Under the pieces are notes generated by a model, which did not search any database, had not been told where the DNA came from, and saw only the letters and a program-made list of their open reading frames with translations. Made by a program: the position numbers and the translations under genes. A DNA stretch of 64,000 nt from Pedobacter sp. L105 (GTDB lineage: Bacteria; Bacteroidota; Bacteroidia; Sphingobacteriales; Sphingobacteriaceae), in contig NZ_LMUP01000008.1 in NCBI RefSeq assembly GCF_009765875.1, forward strand, positions 363,776 through 427,775. The letters run 5' to 3'. Positions 33,792-41,123 of this stretch are shown here, one piece after another (within the stretch, counting starts at the first letter, position 1; each line of letters opens with the position of its first letter).

Positions 33792-35948
33792 ATGAAAGAC
33801 AAAAAAAACACCAGCCCACTGGAAAATAACAAGATTACCAAACTCGCCGATGATAAAGAAAACGGTAGTGGTGAATTCCTGACCACCAACCAGGGGCTAA
33901 AAATCAACGATAACCAAAATTCGCTGAAAGCCGGAGAAAGGGGTGCCACCCTGCTGGAGGATTTTATCCTGAGGGAAAAAATCACACATTTTGATCATGA
34001 ACGTATACCGGAAAGAATTGTGCATGCGCGTGGTTCCGGTGCACATGGAGTTTTTGAACTTTATGAATCACAGGCAGAATTTACCAAAGCCGGTTTCCTG
34101 AATGACACCGCTGTTAAAACACCAGTTTTTGTTCGTTTCTCTACGGTGGCAGGCTCCCGGGGATCTGGCGACCTTGCCCGTGATGCCCGTGGTTTCTCTG
34201 TTAAATTTTACACCCAGGAAGGAAACTACGATCTTGTAGGAAATAATATACCCGTCTTTTTTATTCAGGATGCTATTAAATTCCCGGACCTGATTCATGC
34301 TGTAAAACCAGAACCACATAATGAAATCCCTCAGGCGGCTTCTGCACACGATACTTTTTGGGATTTTATCTCCCTCATGCCAGAATCAGCACACATGATC
34401 ATGTGGGTAATGTCTGACAGGGGTATTCCACGCAGTTACCGTATGATGGAAGGATTTGGCGTACATACTTTCCGTTTAATCAATGCTGAAGGAAAATCCA
34501 GTTTTGTTAAATTCCATTGGAAACCATTGTTAGGTGTTCACTCTGTAGCCTGGGACGAAGCAAAAAAAATAAACGGTAATGACCCGGATTTCCATCGGAG
34601 AGATCTTTGGGATGCGATAGAAAGCGGTGCCTTTCCAGAATGGGAATTAGGCCTGCAGATCGTTCCCGAAGAAGATGAACATAAATTTGATTTTGATCTG
34701 CTTGACTCTACCAAACTTATTCCCGAAGAATTGGTACCCATCAAAAGAGTGGGTAAAATGACCCTGAATAGAAATCCGGATAACTTTTTTGCAGAGACTG
34801 AACAGGTTGCCTTTCACCTTGGTCATATTGTTCCCGGAATTGATTTCACCAACGACCCACTGCTTCAGGGAAGGTTATTCTCCTATACCGATACACAGCT
34901 GCTTCGTTTAGGAGGCCCTAATTTTCATGAAATTCCAATTAACAGGCCTATTTCCCCGGTTCACAATAACCAAAGGGACGGGCATATGCGTCAAACCATC
35001 AATACCTCCCGTACCAGTTATGAACCGAACAGTATTTCGGGGAACGATCCAAAACAGGCAACCATTGCTGAAGGCGGATTTAATTCTTACCATGAAAGAA
35101 TTGATGCAAGAAAGATCCGCGACCGCAGCGAAAGCTTCTTTGATCACTTTAGCCAGGCTACCCTCTTTTTTAACAGCCAGTCTGAACCAGAAAAAAATCA
35201 TATTGTAGATGCTTTACGTTTTGAATTAGGTAAAGTAGAACGCGAAGATATCCGTAAAAGGATGGTTGGCATTCTTACTTTAATTGATGCCTCACTGGCA
35301 ATAAGAGTTGCCGATGGCCTGGGTCTGGAAGTTCCTGCACAACCGGAGCGCCCTATCAACCATGGTGTACCTGCAGATGCCGACAAAGAGAAATATGAAT
35401 CAAAGATCATTAAGCCTTCAAAAAAATCGATTAATATATCGCCTGCTTTAAGTATGGCCAATACCATAAAAAATACTGCGAAAAGCCGTATGATCGCTAT
35501 CCTGGCAACTGATGGCGTAAATGCCGCACAGCTGAATGCACTTAAAAAAGCTTTGATAGCCGCAGGTGCAGTGCCAAAAATTATAGCTACCCACAACGGA
35601 TATATTAAAGATGATAAAGGCCTGGCCATTAAAGTAGATTTTACTTTTCTTACCGCAGCTTCCGTTTTATTTGATGCATTATACGTTCCGGGAGGAGCGG
35701 CAAGTGTAAATTCACTGTTAGCAGAGGCCGATGCCATTCATTTTGTGACCGAAGCTTTTAAACACTGTAAAGCAATTGGTGCCGATGCTGAAGGAGCAGA
35801 TGTATTAAAAGCAGCTATTATACCGCTTAACAAAAATGAAAAAGCACCGGCAGGAGTGATCATCAATGGTAAATCAGCAGATTTTATCACCGCGGTAGCC
35901 GGTCACCGTTTCTGGGAAAGAGAGAAAAAACCAGACGTACCCGCTTAA
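33792..35948 (+). CDS. katE: Large-subunit monofunctional catalase (HPII type)
   Basis: Decomposes hydrogen peroxide in the cytoplasm. The 718 residues carry clade-2 features: catalytic His78 in RIVHARGSGAHG, the NNIPVFFIQDAIKFPD segment with the active-site Asn, heme-ligand Tyr in RLFSYTDTQLLRLG, and a C-terminal flavodoxin/DJ-1-like domain from about residue 560 (RMIAILATDGVNAAQ, YVPGGAASV). I chose ATG at 33792 rather than an in-frame codon at 33756 from homologue starts. A GAGG-AGTCA-CCTC hairpin precedes it by about 15 bases. It probably forms a stress unit with the genes after it. Confidence 0.95.
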   Translation: MKDKKNTSPLENNKITKLADDKENGSGEFLTTNQGLKINDNQNSLKAGERGATLLEDFILREKITHFDHERIPERIVHARGSGAHGVFELYESQAEFTKAGFLNDTAVKTPVFVRFSTVAGSRGSGDLARDARGFSVKFYTQEGNYDLVGNNIPVFFIQDAIKFPDLIHAVKPEPHNEIPQAASAHDTFWDFISLMPESAHMIMWVMSDRGIPRSYRMMEGFGVHTFRLINAEGKSSFVKFHWKPLLGVHSVAWDEAKKINGNDPDFHRRDLWDAIESGAFPEWELGLQIVPEEDEHKFDFDLLDSTKLIPEELVPIKRVGKMTLNRNPDNFFAETEQVAFHLGHIVPGIDFTNDPLLQGRLFSYTDTQLLRLGGPNFHEIPINRPISPVHNNQRDGHMRQTINTSRTSYEPNSISGNDPKQATIAEGGFNSYHERIDARKIRDRSESFFDHFSQATLFFNSQSEPEKNHIVDALRFELGKVEREDIRKRMVGILTLIDASLAIRVADGLGLEVPAQPERPINHGVPADADKEKYESKIIKPSKKSINISPALSMANTIKNTAKSRMIAILATDGVNAAQLNALKKALIAAGAVPKIIATHNGYIKDDKGLAIKVDFTFLTAASVLFDALYVPGGAASVNSLLAEADAIHFVTEAFKHCKAIGADAEGADVLKAAIIPLNKNEKAPAGVIINGKSADFITAVAGHRFWEREKKPDVPA

Positions 35949-35966
35949 TCAAACATTAACTTATAA

Positions 35967-36000
35967 AATAACCTCCCGTAATATTTACAGGGAGGTTATT
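35967..36000 (+). terminator. Terminator hairpin after katE
   Basis: Stem AATAACCTCCC with GGGAGGTTATT, plus inner GTAA/TTAC pairing, 18 bases after the katE stop and ending in TTATTATT. It may limit read-through into the ankyrin gene. Confidence 0.65.
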
Positions 36001-36028
36001 ATTCACACCACTCCTATTTTTACCACTT

Positions 36029-36508
36029 ATGGAAACTCAGCCTTTAATTATAAATGCCGCAAGAACCGGCGATCTCCCTTTTCTGGAAGTCTTAAAATCT
36101 TCAGGTGAAAACGTTAATTTTAATGATGAAAAGGGATATACACCACTAATCATTGCCTGTTATAACAACCGACTGGAAGCTGCCAGATTGTTACTTGAAG
36201 CGGGCGCAGATATTAACGCTGCCGACATCGGTGGCAATACGGCACTAATGGGCGTGTGTTTTAAAGGATACCTTGATATCGCTAAACTGCTGATAGAAAA
36301 TGACGCCGATCTAAATATGCAGCACGGAAACGGGGGCACAGCACTCATGTTTGCTACTATGTTTGGCAGAAATGACCTGGTTAAACTAATGCTGGAAAAT
36401 GGAGCAAATGCAACTATTACTGAATTCAGAGGCCTTACTGCCTTAGATCTGGCTATACAACAAGGCAATAAAGAAGCGGAAGAATTATTACAGTCAAACA
36501 TAAATTAA
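36029..36508 (+). CDS. Ankyrin-repeat protein
   Basis: A 159-residue protein made almost wholly of ankyrin repeats, four of them, with the usual signatures NDEKGYTPLIIACYNNRLEA, DIGGNTALMGVCFKGYLDI, GNGGTALMFATMFGRNDLV and EFRGLTALDLAIQQGNKEA. There is no signal peptide, so it is probably cytoplasmic. Ankyrin genes next to catalase genes are known in other bacteria (for example ankB beside katB in Pseudomonas), where they support catalase activity. The same role here is inference from position. Confidence 0.88.
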   Translation: METQPLIINAARTGDLPFLEVLKSSGENVNFNDEKGYTPLIIACYNNRLEAARLLLEAGADINAADIGGNTALMGVCFKGYLDIAKLLIENDADLNMQHGNGGTALMFATMFGRNDLVKLMLENGANATITEFRGLTALDLAIQQGNKEAEELLQSNIN

Positions 36509-36544
36509 AGTCCGATTGTTAAATTGATATAACATTGGTAATAA

Positions 36545-36658
36545 ATGGCACAATTAGAAGTTCAACCAAAAAAATATAAGGGCTGGTTTAAATGGCTGGT
36601 GGCATTAATTGCATTGGGACTCATTCTATTTTACTTTATGAGCGATAAAATCATCTGA
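36545..36658 (+). CDS. Small single-span membrane protein (37 aa)
   Basis: ATG at 36545, TGA at 36656-36658, one base before the next ATG. The product starts MAQLEVQPKKYKGWFKW and then runs through a hydrophobic span of about 17 residues (LVALIALGLILFYFM) to a short SDKII end. A basic N-terminus predicts N-in topology. The near-overlap with the PRC-barrel gene and the plausible protein support that it is real. I recognise no family. Confidence 0.65.
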   Translation: MAQLEVQPKKYKGWFKWLVALIALGLILFYFMSDKII

Positions 36659-36659
36659 T

Positions 36660-37361
36660 ATGGAACGGAAAGAAAATGAGCATCAGATCAGAAATCTGAA
36701 AGAATTAAGCAGTAGCGACTTTGAGGTTAAAGATGGTCAGCCTGATATTATCAGCTGGAAGGTTCTTAATTCCGGAAGACAATATGTAGGAACCGTGTCT
36801 GAATTGCTTTTTGATGAACAGGAACAAAAAGTACGCTACCTGGTGCTAAACCTCGAAGGAAACAGCTGGAAAATTGAAGAACGGGAAGTTTTAATTCCCA
36901 TAGGCGTGGCCGAATTGGATGTGCCGCATGATTTTGTCATTCTTCCAAATATTACTGCACAACAGATCAGTGTTCTTCCTGATTATACTAAAGGAAATGT
37001 GGTGATATCTGCAGATTCACAGCTTTATGGCCATAAAGATTTCGACGAATCCAATCTCTACGCAAAAAGACAAAGCGGCAGCTATCAGGAGCATATACCT
37101 TTCCAGGTGATCACCCGCATCTACCAGGAAGAAAATGAGGCCGAAAATGCTTTTAGTATGCTGATAGAAAATGGGATTGAGGAAAAAAGTATTAAAGTTA
37201 CCCCCTATAATCCATTAAACAGTGTCACCGATCTGCAAGGAAATACCAATACAGAATTTATCGGTGATGGCTCCAGGGATGAGTATATACTTAGTATTGC
37301 TGCTCAATCTGTTACAGAAGCTGAACTGATATACCGCCTTTTAGGGCCAGAAACCACGTAA
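36660..37361 (+). CDS. PRC-barrel domain protein
   Basis: A 233-residue soluble protein. Residues about 15-95 match the PRC-barrel of Bacteroidota and cyanobacterial stress proteins (LKELSSSDFEVKDGQPDI, then VGTVSELLFDEQEQKVRYLV). The second half (VITRIYQEENEAENAFSMLI, ending near SVTEAELIYRLL) resembles the domain found in general-stress proteins such as YflT. Binding partner and function are unknown. It lies directly after the 37-residue membrane protein gene and with katE and the ankyrin gene may form a stress island. Confidence 0.8.
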   Translation: MERKENEHQIRNLKELSSSDFEVKDGQPDIISWKVLNSGRQYVGTVSELLFDEQEQKVRYLVLNLEGNSWKIEEREVLIPIGVAELDVPHDFVILPNITAQQISVLPDYTKGNVVISADSQLYGHKDFDESNLYAKRQSGSYQEHIPFQVITRIYQEENEAENAFSMLIENGIEEKSIKVTPYNPLNSVTDLQGNTNTEFIGDGSRDEYILSIAAQSVTEAELIYRLLGPETT

Positions 37362-37430
37362 GCAGGTTAAAATATTCATTTTCAAATCATTACTTAATAT
37401 TTCGTCGCACGAACGCACTCCTCCCAGGAA

Positions 37431-37446
37431 TACCTAAATATAGGTA
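37431..37446. promoter_or_regulatory. TACCTA-AATA-TAGGTA inverted repeat
   Basis: Six-base perfect arms around AATA, 72 bases upstream of the kinase start at 37518 and 69 after the PRC-barrel stop. A possible operator; no further support. Confidence 0.25.
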
Positions 37447-37517
37447 AAATTACTAACATCCGGGGCTGTGGCAAGGTGTTTGCCTATATCAGGTATCTAA
37501 CGACCAAAGGTAAAACC

Positions 37518-38333
37518 ATGTCAAATCAACTGAACAATAATATGATAAAAAACTCGGATATCAGTGCGCTTGCCGCCAATTTTCGGGAATATATTGCCCG
37601 CAATAAAACGTTAGAAGAAAGAGATCAGCTGATAGAAGATTTAACCTCCCGCAATCAGGATTTGAGTCAGTTTGCTTATATTACTTCGCATAACTTACGC
37701 GCACCATTATCTAATCTGATAGGATTAATAGACATTTTAAATTATGATCTGCTGGATGAATACAATAGAACAATTGTAGACATGTTCAGGGATTCTGCCA
37801 ACAAATTAAATGAAACCATCTACGATCTGACGCAGATGCTGAGCCTTAAAACCAATAAAAATATTAAAGTAGAAAAAGTGAGTATCTCACGTGTGTTTAA
37901 GAAAGTATGCAATTCATTCACTAAGCAGATACACACAATGGGAATAAATTTACACATTGACTTTCAATGCGAAATGATTCCCTTCAATAAGAGTTACCTG
38001 GAAAGCGTTCTGATGAATCTCATGTCTAATTCTGTTAAGTACTGTGCAGAAAACCGGCCACTGAGAATTGAGGTGACTACCAAACTTGACGAACAGGGTA
38101 ATATCATTCTTACTTTTTCAGATAATGGTATGGGAATAGACCTGCTGAAACATAAAGACAGAATATTCGGTTTAAACGAACGTTTTCATAGTCATGTAAA
38201 TGGAAGCGGCGTTGGTTTGTTCATTACTAAAACGCAGATCACCTCATTGGGCGGCGAAATTTCCGTAGAAAGTGAAGTGGATAAAGGTTCTACCTTTACG
38301 GTGACAATCAAAAATGAATCTGTGGCTGTGTAA
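37518..38333 (+). CDS. Soluble sensor histidine kinase (HisKA-HATPase)
   Basis: A 271-residue kinase without membrane segments or obvious sensory domain. I took the ATG at 37518 because the 14 extra residues from an upstream start are unlike homologues. Short coiled segment, then H-box TSHNLRAPLSNL with His58, N-box LMNLMSNSVKYC, G1 DNGMGIDL and G2 GSGVGLFITK. The SHNLRAP box is typical of Bacteroidota. No response regulator is adjacent on this strand; the LuxR-type regulator of the fibre locus, 5.6 kb away, is one candidate partner. Confidence 0.87.
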   Translation: MSNQLNNNMIKNSDISALAANFREYIARNKTLEERDQLIEDLTSRNQDLSQFAYITSHNLRAPLSNLIGLIDILNYDLLDEYNRTIVDMFRDSANKLNETIYDLTQMLSLKTNKNIKVEKVSISRVFKKVCNSFTKQIHTMGINLHIDFQCEMIPFNKSYLESVLMNLMSNSVKYCAENRPLRIEVTTKLDEQGNIILTFSDNGMGIDLLKHKDRIFGLNERFHSHVNGSGVGLFITKTQITSLGGEISVESEVDKGSTFTVTIKNESVAV

Positions 38334-38379
38334 CATCAATATGTGTCTTTCCTGAGCCTCGTTTTGAGTAGTTTATGCA

Positions 38380-38387
38380 TAGTTTTG
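38380..38387 (+). promoter_or_regulatory. -7 box TAGTTTTG before the fibre-subunit gene
   Basis: Exact match to TAnnTTTG, 23 bases before ATG 38411. A TTTTG lies too close for a standard -33 element. It supports the 38411 start, because an earlier start would be upstream of the box. Confidence 0.35.
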
Positions 38388-38410
38388 GCTTACACTTTAA
38401 CTACAAGGCC

Positions 38411-38932
38411 ATGAAAAAGAAACTACTTAGTATTGCGGCATTAATAGCCATTTTTACCATATCTAACTTTAAAGCGAATGCCCAGGCAGTTTCCAGTAAT
38501 ATTAACTTAACGCTAATTTTGGCTGATGCCTATTCAATTGTCCTGGGACCTACGCCTGATGTTTCTTTTACCTATTCCACTGCAGCTGATTATGCATCAG
38601 CTAAAACCCAGACTAAAACTGGCCAGTTTACGGTAATTAGCAACAAGCCATATAGTGTTGCTGTCAAAGCAAACGCAGCATTCAATACCATTTCTACTAC
38701 AACGCCGCCTTTAAGCGCTGTTCATGTAAACGTTGATCCATCAACCGTAACAGGAGCAGCTTATACCAATGTTGCTTTGAGTCTCGCTAATCAGACTATT
38801 GCGTCTGCAGCCAGCCCAACAATCAGCACAGCTTATAATATTGTTTATAGTATTCCTACTGCAGCGCCATTATTGGCTATGTCGGCAGGTACATATACCA
38901 CAACTATGGTTTATACGGTTACCCAACCATAA
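38411..38932 (+). CDS. Secreted fibre-subunit-like protein (DUF4402-like)
   Basis: A 173-residue protein with a signal peptide (MKKKLLSIAALIAIFTISNF, cut near NAQA) and a beta-strand-rich, Thr/Ala/Ser-rich mature part with no Cys. It contains FTVISNKPYSVAVKANAAF and ends SAGTYTTTMVYTVTQP. DUF4402-type proteins resemble pilin subunits. The same last-strand pattern closes the larger protein two genes on (KPAGTYNTTVTFTIVAP), as expected for subunits of one fibre. A PapD-like chaperone gene follows by 9 bases. Function as the major fibre subunit is inference. Confidence 0.7.
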   Translation: MKKKLLSIAALIAIFTISNFKANAQAVSSNINLTLILADAYSIVLGPTPDVSFTYSTAADYASAKTQTKTGQFTVISNKPYSVAVKANAAFNTISTTTPPLSAVHVNVDPSTVTGAAYTNVALSLANQTIASAASPTISTAYNIVYSIPTAAPLLAMSAGTYTTTMVYTVTQP

Positions 38933-38941
38933 ACCAACTGA

Positions 38942-39757
38942 ATGAAATTCATAACTATTACTCTATTTACCTTATGCCTTGTCTCCATGCTCCTACACAC
39001 AGCAGTGGGACAGGGCTTTTCAGTTTCTCCCTCGCGGATCACTTTTAGCGGAAACCCCGGCGAAACTGTCACCCAGACCATAACTTTTAGCAACAGTTCC
39101 GCAACCACGCTTTCATTTGTGAACAGGATACAGGACTGGGACCGGGATTCAGTAGGTAGAAAAGTATATTATGACAGCAACACAAGACCTTTATCTAACG
39201 CGGGCTGGATTAACCTATCCTCCAATAATACTGTACTCAACGCCGGTGAAACCAGGCAGGTAATAGTATCCATGACCATTCCTGCTGATGCAAATAAGCT
39301 AACGCGCAGTATCATCTTTTTTACCCAGGTAAAAAACCAGCAGCCCAAAGAGATACAAGGTATTTCCCTCGGGATTAATGTACTGATGGAAGTTGGCGTA
39401 CAGGTATATTATGTACCTAAAGGGCTAAGTTCCGGAGAACTGAAATTCCTGTCCTTTGATGACCACGGAACAGTAGATAAAGATGGAAAGAAATTTCGCC
39501 AGGTTGTCTTAAAAATCCAGAATACCGGATCGGTAAATAAAGATGCGTATGTACGTTTTGAACTCACCAATAAAGAAACCGGCGAAGAAGTAAAAATTGA
39601 ACCGCAAACAATTGCTATGTTGCCGGAGGCCACACAATGGGTTACCATAGATTTACCGGCCAGCCTTAAAGGAACCTTCCTGGCAGTAGCGATGATAGAT
39701 GCAGGATCCTCTTATGATCTTAAAGTTGCAGAAAAAGAGATTATATATCGTCCTTAA
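38942..39757 (+). CDS. PapD-like periplasmic chaperone
   Basis: A 271-residue exported protein: signal peptide of about 23 residues (ending VGQ), then two Ig-like domains. Domain 1 starts FSVSPSRITFSGNPGETVTQ and contains NAGETRQVIVSMTIPAD and SIIFFTQVKN, as in pilus-assembly chaperones that hold subunits in the periplasm by donor-strand complementation. Domain 2 (from about 155) has VVLKIQNTGSVNKDAYVRFE. It lies between two predicted subunit genes. The alternative is a general MSP/PapD-fold protein without chaperone role. Confidence 0.75.
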   Translation: MKFITITLFTLCLVSMLLHTAVGQGFSVSPSRITFSGNPGETVTQTITFSNSSATTLSFVNRIQDWDRDSVGRKVYYDSNTRPLSNAGWINLSSNNTVLNAGETRQVIVSMTIPADANKLTRSIIFFTQVKNQQPKEIQGISLGINVLMEVGVQVYYVPKGLSSGELKFLSFDDHGTVDKDGKKFRQVVLKIQNTGSVNKDAYVRFELTNKETGEEVKIEPQTIAMLPEATQWVTIDLPASLKGTFLAVAMIDAGSSYDLKVAEKEIIYRP

Positions 39758-41123
39758 TATTTTTATCAGCTTTATAACAGCTGTGGATAGTTATGCCCAG
39801 GCGCCAACCATTAACATTCCGGCAGCCAATATCAATGCCCAAAGCAACTTCCTGACGAGTAATTTTGCCAGCGGAAATTTCCCTGCCGTTGGGCTTTTAA
39901 CCTCAGCAACACTTCGTGCCACTACCGCCGGTTTTATCGCTTCCAGTCCCTCTGGTAATGCTGCCATCCCCCTTGGGGCAATGCTTTATAAGGTAAACAG
40001 TGTAAGCGGCACAGCACAGCCATCTGATCCAACTATCACACTCAGCGGAGCTGCTCAGAATGTTCATGCTGTTCTAATCAGTTTAAATCAGGTTGCCATT
40101 ACATCAGATTACACCGTTGTTACCTCGGCAGCTGCCTGGCTGGCTGGCACTTATGCCGCCACCTTAGCTTATCAAAATGTAACACCTGCAACAGCAACAT
40201 TAACCCTGGTTGTACCGGCTTATATTACCACGAATACCGTTGCCCCGGCTATTTCCACTCTTGCCGTTACCACGCTTGCGGCTTTCAGGAGCGGAGGAGG
40301 AGTGAGTGCCATACAAAATTACGACTATTACAGTACAGTGCCTACAAACGTCACACTACAGGCCGGCCAGAGTACTTTTTCCTTTAGCACTACAGAGAAC
40401 TATAACACCCCTGTACCAGCTGTAGGAGCCAACTATCTGACTGCAACTTCCGCCGGAACTTATGCCGCAGTCTCTCCTATTACCCTGTCATCCACTATCA
40501 ACAAACCATTTAGTGTTTCAACTGGTGTACCAGTAGTAGTAACCAATAAAACTTCATTCAGCAATACGCTGTCTATCGCAGCAGCTGATTTAAAGACTCA
40601 ATTTGTTCAGGCCGGTACTTATACCCTGCCTATAGTTTATACGATTGCAAAAACTTCCAGTTACGCCATTGCCGCAACCAGCGCGACTATGAATAGCAGT
40701 ATCCAGGTTACTGTACCTAAACTATCAGAATTAACTATTCCCGGAGGAACCACCGCAAGTCTTAATTTTAACACCGCTGCCAGTTATAACCAGGGGTTAA
40801 CAGCAGCCATGTCCAATCCCTTAACACTCAGTAGTACCGTTCCCTATACGGTGACTGTAAAGGTGAGCGGCGACTTTACTTCAGGAAGTAATACCATTCC
40901 TGCCAGTGTGGCTACACTGGAAAGAACTGCAGCGGAAACTGCAGTGGTAAACCCAATAATACTATCTACCACTGCGCAAACACTCGTCGGTAATTCTAAT
41001 CCTCAAATTGACAGGGCAATTAATCTCCAATTCCGCATTCCATCTACCCAAACGATCAACTTGTTAAATAAACCTGCGGGAACATATAATACCACGGTAA
41101 CTTTTACCATCGTTGCGCCATAA
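39714..41123 (+). CDS. Large fibre-subunit or tip-adhesin-like protein
   Basis: A 469-residue exported protein: signal peptide (KKRLYIVLNIFISFITAVDS, cut near YAQA), then three beta-rich parts at about 30-200, 200-335 and 340-469. The last two end in similar strands (VQAGTYTLPIVYTIAK and KPAGTYNTTVTFTIVAP), and the last part, from LSELTIPGGTTASLNFN on, resembles the small subunit. It is almost free of Cys and very rich in Thr, Ser and Ala. The gene overlaps the chaperone gene by 44 bases, which couples them. A tip adhesin with a pilin-like C-terminal domain is a reasonable model. Confidence 0.65.
   Translation: MILKLQKKRLYIVLNIFISFITAVDSYAQAPTINIPAANINAQSNFLTSNFASGNFPAVGLLTSATLRATTAGFIASSPSGNAAIPLGAMLYKVNSVSGTAQPSDPTITLSGAAQNVHAVLISLNQVAITSDYTVVTSAAAWLAGTYAATLAYQNVTPATATLTLVVPAYITTNTVAPAISTLAVTTLAAFRSGGGVSAIQNYDYYSTVPTNVTLQAGQSTFSFSTTENYNTPVPAVGANYLTATSAGTYAAVSPITLSSTINKPFSVSTGVPVVVTNKTSFSNTLSIAAADLKTQFVQAGTYTLPIVYTIAKTSSYAIAATSATMNSSIQVTVPKLSELTIPGGTTASLNFNTAASYNQGLTAAMSNPLTLSSTVPYTVTVKVSGDFTSGSNTIPASVATLERTAAETAVVNPIILSTTAQTLVGNSNPQIDRAINLQFRIPSTQTINLLNKPAGTYNTTVTFTIVAP

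Noticed and set aside
35198..35737. 179-codon open frame on the minus strand
   Set aside because: Opposite the katE C-terminal domain; no recognisable motif.
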